A stretch of DNA of 18,860 nucleotides from Oscillospiraceae bacterium (lineage in GTDB: Bacteria; Bacillota_A; Clostridia; Oscillospirales; Oscillospiraceae): positions 1 to 18,860 of the forward strand of contig JAETOP010000075.1 of NCBI GenBank assembly GCA_021771675.1. The letters are read 5' to 3'. The notes beneath the pieces are model-generated. The model was not told the DNA's origin and did no database searches. It saw only the letters and a program-made list of their open reading frames with translations. Below, piece after piece: positions 14,800-18,860 of this stretch (the stretch's first letter is position 1; the number at the start of each line of letters is the position of its first letter). The translations under genes and the position numbers were made by a program.

Positions 14800-16266
14800 T
14801 TATACGCTGTACTTAGGCTCACAGGTGAGGTTGACGCCCAGGCGCTTAAAGACCTTTTCATCCACCGGGGACAGAATCACGGTGGAGTGGACTTCGCAGC
14901 CTTTGAGCTTGCCCAGCTGCTCCATGGCCAGTTCCGCCAGGGGGTTGGTGGCAGCGCAGATGGACAGGGCAATCAGCGTTTCATCCGTATGGAGCCGTGG
15001 ATTCCGGTTGCCCAGATGATCGACCTTCAGATGCTGGATGGGGTCCAGCACCACCGGGGACATCAGGTGCATCTCGTCCGGCAGATTGCTCAGGGTTTTC
15101 AGCGCATTCAGCAGCAGGGCCGAGGAGGCGCCCAAAAGGTCAGTGGTGCGGCCGGTGACGATGGTGCCATCAGGCAGCTCCATGGCAGCGGCAGCATCCC
15201 CGGTTTCCGCCTCCCGCTTCAGCGCGGGAGCGACAGTGGTGCGCTCCTGAGGTGTTACCCCCGCCTTGCGCATCAGCAGCTCCAGCTTGCGGACTACCTC
15301 TTCGGAACACTTGCCCTGCTTCAAATCACAGGCGGCCACATAGTAGCGGCGGAGGATTTCCTGGCGGGAGGCAAACTTCACCGCCTCATCATCGAAGATA
15401 CAGTTGCCCGCCATGTTCACACCCATGTCCGTGGGGGACTTATAGGGGCAGGAACCCATAATTTTCTCAAACAAAGCCTCCAACACAGGGAAGGCCTCCA
15501 CATCCCGGTTATAATTTACGGTGGTGAGCCCGTAGGCGTCCAGGTGGAAGGGGTCGATCATATTCACATCGTTGAGGTCCGCCGTTGCCGCCTCGTAGGC
15601 CAAATTCACCGGATGATTCAGGGGGATATTCCAGATGGGGAAGGTCTCGAACTTGGCATAGCCCGCCTGGATGCCCCGCTGGTTCTCATGGTACACCTGG
15701 CTCAGGCAGGTGGCAAGCTTGCCGCTGCCCGGGCCGGGGGCTGTGACCACCACCAGGGAACGGGTGGTTTCGATGTATTCGTTTTTGCCAAAGCCCTCCT
15801 CACTGACCACAAAAGCGGTATTTCCGGGGTATCCCTCGATGCTGTAGTGGTGGTAGACCCGGATGCCCATCCCCTCCAGCCGAGACTGGAAGGCGGTGGC
15901 CAAGGTCTGGCCATGGAACCGGGTGAGCACCACGCTGGAAACATAGAGCCCAAAATCCCGGAAAACTCCAATGAGACGGATCACATCCCGGTCATAGGTG
16001 ATGCCCAAATCTCCACGGATTTTATTCTTTTCAATGTCGTCGGCGTTGATGGCAATGACCATTTCCACCTGATCCTTCAGCTGCAGCAGCATCCGCAGCT
16101 TGCTGTCCGGCTGGAAACCGGGAAGAACCCGGGAGGCGTGATTATCGTCGTAGAGCTTGCCGCCGAATTCCAGGTACAGCTTGCCGCCGAACTGGCTGAT
16201 GCGCTCTTTGATATGCTGAGACTGCATTTGCAGGTATTTCTCGTTGTCAAAGCCAATCTTAACCAT
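14800..16266 (-). CDS. DUF1846 family protein
   Basis: The 488-aa cytoplasmic protein belongs to the DUF1846 family, common in Firmicutes, whose function I do not know. It begins MVKIGFDNEKYLQMQSQHI, characteristic of the family, and is full length. A glycine-rich APGPGSGKLAT at 176-186 looks like a phosphate-binding loop. Further conserved-looking blocks are FHGQTLATAF and PTDMGVNMAGN. There is no signal peptide or membrane segment. The start is Met at 16266, with GAGG 7-8 nt before it; an upstream in-frame Met at 16314 overlaps the promoter region and is rejected. It is a monocistronic gene, convergent with pyrB, with its own promoter. Confidence 0.85.
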   Translation of the reverse strand: MVKIGFDNEKYLQMQSQHIKERISQFGGKLYLEFGGKLYDDNHASRVLPGFQPDSKLRMLLQLKDQVEMVIAINADDIEKNKIRGDLGITYDRDVIRLIGVFRDFGLYVSSVVLTRFHGQTLATAFQSRLEGMGIRVYHHYSIEGYPGNTAFVVSEEGFGKNEYIETTRSLVVVTAPGPGSGKLATCLSQVYHENQRGIQAGYAKFETFPIWNIPLNHPVNLAYEAATADLNDVNMIDPFHLDAYGLTTVNYNRDVEAFPVLEALFEKIMGSCPYKSPTDMGVNMAGNCIFDDEAVKFASRQEILRRYYVAACDLKQGKCSEEVVRKLELLMRKAGVTPQERTTVAPALKREAETGDAAAAMELPDGTIVTGRTTDLLGASSALLLNALKTLSNLPDEMHLMSPVVLDPIQHLKVDHLGNRNPRLHTDETLIALSICAATNPLAELAMEQLGKLKGCEVHSTVILSPVDEKVFKRLGVNLTCEPKYSV

Positions 16267-16302
16267 TTTCCTGCCTCTTTCTTTCTGCTCTTTTTCCCGC
16301 TT

Positions 16303-16331
16303 ATTATACCGCAATCATTCCCCAATAGCAA
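16303..16331 (-). promoter_or_regulatory. Sigma-A promoter of the DUF1846 gene
   Basis: TTGCTA, 17-nt spacer, TATAAT on the minus strand, about 35 nt before the start codon at 16266. Confidence 0.75.
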
Positions 16332-16367
16332 GAGGGAAAGCAAAATGTCACTTCCTCCGCACATGGA

Positions 16368-16402
16368 AAATCTCCCCGGTGGAAAACCCATCGGGGAGAT
16401 TT
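16368..16402 (-). terminator. Terminator after the surface protein gene
   Basis: AAATCTCCCCG and CGGGGAGATTT form an 11-bp stem with a 13-nt loop. On the minus strand it is followed by TTTT if counted with the stem end. It lies about 14 nt beyond the stop of the surface protein gene. Confidence 0.75.
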
Positions 16403-16415
16403 CGTTAATCAGGGA

Positions 16416-18311
16416 TTATGCGTGCTTCTTTTTCCGCAGGGCCATGACAGTAATCAGGGCCGCAGCAGCCAGAACCATGACGGCAGCCGCCATCTCAATC
16501 TGAGCGGTATCGCCGGTCTTGGGGTTGGAGTTGTTGGGATAGGTGGGGAAGTAGTTACCGGTCATGACCCAGATGATGGGATTGCCGTTGGCATCGTAGG
16601 TCCAGTAACCATAGCCGGAGGGCAGGGAGCTGCCAGCGGGATACCAAGTCATGTTGCCGTTCAGATCTCTGACCCAGAAGCCATTGCTGGGGACAGTGGG
16701 ATAAGTGGGGTTGGTGGGCGGCAGAATGGTGCCGGTATTGGCATTGTTCACCATGACATAAATCCTGTTGACACGGGAATCGTCAATCTGAATGTTCTCG
16801 GTACCGGGCTTGCTGGTGTTGGCCTTGTAGCTGGACCAGGTGTACTCGTCGAACAGGCCCGCAATGGACAGCACGCCAGAGGCAGGAGTATAATGCTTTA
16901 CAACCTCAGAATACACAGCGGAGCGGCTGATATTATCATTATTCACGAGCTTATCAATGACGACCATCCGATCACAGGCGGAGAAATTGCCGTTGACATA
17001 GATGTACAGGATTACCATTGCTTCATCCTTCCACACGGCGGTCAGGGTAGTGTCACCGGCCACCTTGTAGATGGTGCTGGAATCGTAGAAATTGCCGTTG
17101 GAATCCTTCCAGCCGGAGAAAACCTTACCGCTGGCAGTAGGAACGGGCAGGGCACCCACAGCGGAGCCAAAATAGACCGTCTTGGAGGTGGGAGACACAG
17201 AGGCTCCGGCACCCACAGTGAAATACAGGTTGTAGGACTTGGAAACGAAGTTGACAAAAACCGTCTGAGCCTGGTTCATGGTGGCAGTCTGGTCGGTCAG
17301 GGCCTGGGTGCCGCTGTAGTCTCTCCAGTAGTTGTTCTGCCATTCGTAGCCGGGGGTCAAATTCAGATCTGCGCGGATGTCGCCCGCAACATTCTCATTC
17401 AGGTAGGCCACCAGCGGAGTGCCGGCGGGAACGTTCACGGTTTTGATGGTCTTGGCAGTGGCATTGTTGCCGTTAAGCACACGACGAACCGTCAGCTGAT
17501 AGGTAACCTCGGTCCACTTGGCGACAGCGGTGGCGTCGGCGCCCAAGGTATAGATTGTGCCTGCTTCAATATAGTCATTGCCAATGTACCAGCCTGCAAA
17601 AGTGCAACCGTCCTTGCTGGGTACGGGCAGCGTGCCGATGGCCGCTCCCTGCTTCACTTCCAGCAGAGACATGGACATGCCACCGATGGTACCGCCATTG
17701 GCGTCAAAGGTCAGCTTGAAAGTTGCGCCGGTCTCAGTGGCACCACACTCTTTGCAGACACCATTGACATAGGTATGCTTACCGGTAGCGGGGATTTCAG
17801 CGCCCTTGGCAAGCACTGCGCCACAGTCCATGCAGACCGTGTCAGCTTCCTTACCGGGCTTCACACAGGTAGCGGCAAACGCAGTATCGGCCTTGGGGCC
17901 CTGGTTGGTGTGGGGGCAGGCGTATTTGCAAACAGTGCAGACACCGTTCGCATCAAAGCCGTGGGTATTCCTTGCGACCTCCTGGCCTTCCAGCTCGCAG
18001 CCCGCAACATGGCAGACCTGCCAGTGACCAGCTGCGTCAGAGCTCCAAACCTCGGCCAGATGGTCGGCGGTATGGGGAATCTTGCTTTCTGCGGGGGGAT
18101 CCTCCTGAGGGACTTCAGCGCCGCCATCAGCAGGGGTTGCCGGGTCACCAGCTGCGGAACCGCCATCAGCAGGGGTTGCCGGGTCACCAGCTGCGGAACC
18201 GCCCTCAGGCATACCCTCAATATCAGCAGCGAACGCCTGGAAGGGAAGTGCGGAAACCAGCAGGATTGCTACCAGCAGAAGACTGAGCAGCTTTTTGCTT
18301 ACTGTTTTCAT
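16416..18311 (-). CDS. Sortase-anchored surface protein with InlB-like repeats
   Basis: The 631-aa secreted protein has a signal peptide (about 1-29), a Pro/Asp/Ala-rich linker with two identical 13-residue repeats (37-62), a cysteine-rich part (about 80-192) with C-x2-C pairs at 125/128, 160/163 and 186/189, and two InlB B-repeat/Flg_new-type modules (about 198-267, ending FAGWY..AKW; and 359-428, ending FSGWK..AVW). These flank a MucBP-like stretch. An unrecognised domain (431-530) and a Tyr/Trp-rich segment follow. The C-terminus has NPKTGD at 596-601, a hydrophobic helix and RKKKHA, a sortase sorting signal. AGGAGG lies 8 nt before the ATG. An adhesin or wall protein role is inferred. Confidence 0.85.
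   Translation of the reverse strand: MKTVSKKLLSLLLVAILLVSALPFQAFAADIEGMPEGGSAAGDPATPADGGSAAGDPATPADGGAEVPQEDPPAESKIPHTADHLAEVWSSDAAGHWQVCHVAGCELEGQEVARNTHGFDANGVCTVCKYACPHTNQGPKADTAFAATCVKPGKEADTVCMDCGAVLAKGAEIPATGKHTYVNGVCKECGATETGATFKLTFDANGGTIGGMSMSLLEVKQGAAIGTLPVPSKDGCTFAGWYIGNDYIEAGTIYTLGADATAVAKWTEVTYQLTVRRVLNGNNATAKTIKTVNVPAGTPLVAYLNENVAGDIRADLNLTPGYEWQNNYWRDYSGTQALTDQTATMNQAQTVFVNFVSKSYNLYFTVGAGASVSPTSKTVYFGSAVGALPVPTASGKVFSGWKDSNGNFYDSSTIYKVAGDTTLTAVWKDEAMVILYIYVNGNFSACDRMVVIDKLVNNDNISRSAVYSEVVKHYTPASGVLSIAGLFDEYTWSSYKANTSKPGTENIQIDDSRVNRIYVMVNNANTGTILPPTNPTYPTVPSNGFWVRDLNGNMTWYPAGSSLPSGYGYWTYDANGNPIIWVMTGNYFPTYPNNSNPKTGDTAQIEMAAAVMVLAAAALITVMALRKKKHA
18121..18198 (-). repeat. Two identical 39-bp tandem repeats in the surface protein gene
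   Basis: Two adjacent 39-bp units, identical base for base, encode GGSAAGDPATPAD twice. They form part of the spacer after the signal peptide. Perfect identity suggests recent expansion and possible length variation among strains. Confidence 0.9.
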
Positions 18312-18400
18312 TTGTTTTTCCTCCTAAAAATGTTTTTACAAATTGAGGCCGGATAACTGCACGGATAGGTACACTCTCGGGCGCTCTGATTTATAGACGT

Positions 18401-18429
18401 ATTATATATGCTTTTCCTCGATTCGTCAA
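18401..18429 (-). promoter_or_regulatory. Sigma-A promoter of the surface protein gene
   Basis: TTGACG, 17-nt spacer, TATAAT on the minus strand, about 90 nt before the start codon. A/T tracts lie directly upstream of the -35 box at 18436-18475. Confidence 0.8.
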
Positions 18430-18651
18430 TAGGGTATTTACAAAAAATTACAAAATAAATTACAAAATTATTTCAGCTTGTTGCCGTTTTCTTTCTTTTC
18501 AATGTGATTATACATCATTTCCCGTGCTTTTTCAACAACAAAATTACGGTTTTTTCTCTCAAATCCAAATTATTAAGATTTTTGTAACATTCCAATTACT
18601 TCTCCACAAGCTGTGGATAGCTGCCTTTTTTGGTAACAAACGGTAACAAAA

Positions 18652-18678
18652 GCCCCTTCCCGGGAAACTGGAAGGGGC
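18652..18678 (-). terminator. Probable terminator for a gene beyond the window
   Basis: GCCCCTTCC and GGAAGGGGC form a 9-bp stem with a 9-nt loop, followed on the minus strand by TTTTGTT. It would stop minus-strand transcription coming from the right. A second hairpin next to it (18684-18706, 10-bp stem, 3-nt loop) lacks a T tail. Confidence 0.65.
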
Positions 18679-18750
18679 AATTTGGCCGCCGGGAGCCCCG
18701 GCGGCCAGAAGAAGAAAAGACATGCACATATTGGCTTTGCTCAGCAAATT

Positions 18751-18860
18751 GTAATTTGAAGCGCAGGGCGCTTCACCCCAGTTCGCACGGGGGTGGTCAG
18801 TAATTACCGCATAAGTTTCGCCCGGTAACGTTTTCTGGGCAGAACGTTGAGTGGTAATGG
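18751..18860 (-). repeat. Dispersed intergenic repeat, copy D (cut by window end)
   Basis: Positions 18751-18844 are almost the exact reverse complement of 12857-12951, including the hairpin GAAGCGC-AGG-GCGCTTC. The last bases (CGTTGAGTGGTAATGG) resemble the CGTTGAGTGGTGGAGG start of copy B, so the element seems to continue past the window. Confidence 0.85.

Larger units (their letters stand above)
18312..18750. other. Upstream region of the surface protein gene
   Basis: Gene-free. From left to right on the plus strand it holds the 5' leader and promoter of the surface protein, an AT-rich tract (to about 18600), a short inverted repeat around 18600-18620, a direct repeat GGTAACAAA (18631 and 18642 region), two GC-rich hairpins, then repeat copy D. 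The short minus-strand open frame across 18559-18747 covers the hairpins and is not credible as a gene. Confidence 0.6.

Noticed and set aside
14644..16503. Long plus-strand open frame opposite the DUF1846 gene
   Set aside because: Low-complexity translation with no family features; the minus-strand gene has promoter, ribosome binding site and family motifs.
16422..18356. Long plus-strand open frame opposite the surface protein gene
   Set aside because: It lacks a ribosome binding site and its sequence is a composition artefact of the minus-strand gene, which has a signal peptide and sorting signal.
18600..18620. Two inverted DnaA-box-like 9-mers (TTCTCCACA and CTATCCACA), suggesting an origin
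   Set aside because: Each has a mismatch to TTATCCACA, there are only two, and no dnaA, dnaN or further boxes are nearby; probably a chance palindrome or small operator.

Overview
The window looks like a chromosomal segment of a Clostridia-class Firmicute, probably near the Oscillospiraceae/Ruminococcaceae (inference). The grounds are AGGAGG-type ribosome binding sites, sigma-A promoters with 17-bp spacers, GTG and TTG starts, a type 1B (PyrD/PyrK) dihydroorotate dehydrogenase, a DUF1846 protein, a sortase-anchored protein with InlB-like repeats, and GC-rich genes separated by AT-rich promoter patches.

Left part (1-3935), mostly minus strand: a GT11-like glycosyltransferase; two identical tRNA-Val(GAC) genes and one tRNA-Thr(CGT), each unit with its own promoter and terminator; then a two-gene unit of a D-alanyl-D-alanine carboxypeptidase-like membrane protein and a family 4 uracil-DNA glycosylase. 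The carboxypeptidase homologue has lost the key residue of all three catalytic motifs, so it is probably a pseudoenzyme. Divergent from it, exonuclease III (exoA) runs on the plus strand.

Centre (5190-14800), plus strand: a nearly complete de novo UMP cluster. It opens with a consensus promoter and a short leader ending in an intrinsic terminator (likely attenuator), followed by pyrC, carB, pyrK, pyrD, pyrF, an 83-aa stand-alone FakA/YloV-like domain, a repeat-filled gap, pyrE and pyrB, closed by a terminator. The gene products run from carbamoyl phosphate (CarB) through PyrB, PyrC, PyrD/PyrK and PyrE to PyrF. carA and pyrR are not present. PyrB ends in a zinc-binding domain like that of the regulatory chain PyrI, with the same cysteine spacing, although no PyrI allosteric domain is encoded here.

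Right part (14800-18860), minus strand: a DUF1846 protein of unknown function and a secreted NPKTG-anchored surface protein, each with its own promoter. The surface-protein promoter has phased A/T tracts upstream.

A dispersed hairpin-rich repeat family occupies the intergenic gaps (4829-4965, 12441-12616, 12729-12951, and 18751 to the window end). No CRISPR array, intact transposase, prophage gene or rRNA was seen. The most interesting items are the pseudo-carboxypeptidase, the PyrB-zinc-domain fusion, the orphan FakA-like domain in the pyr cluster, the pyrC leader and the repeat family.
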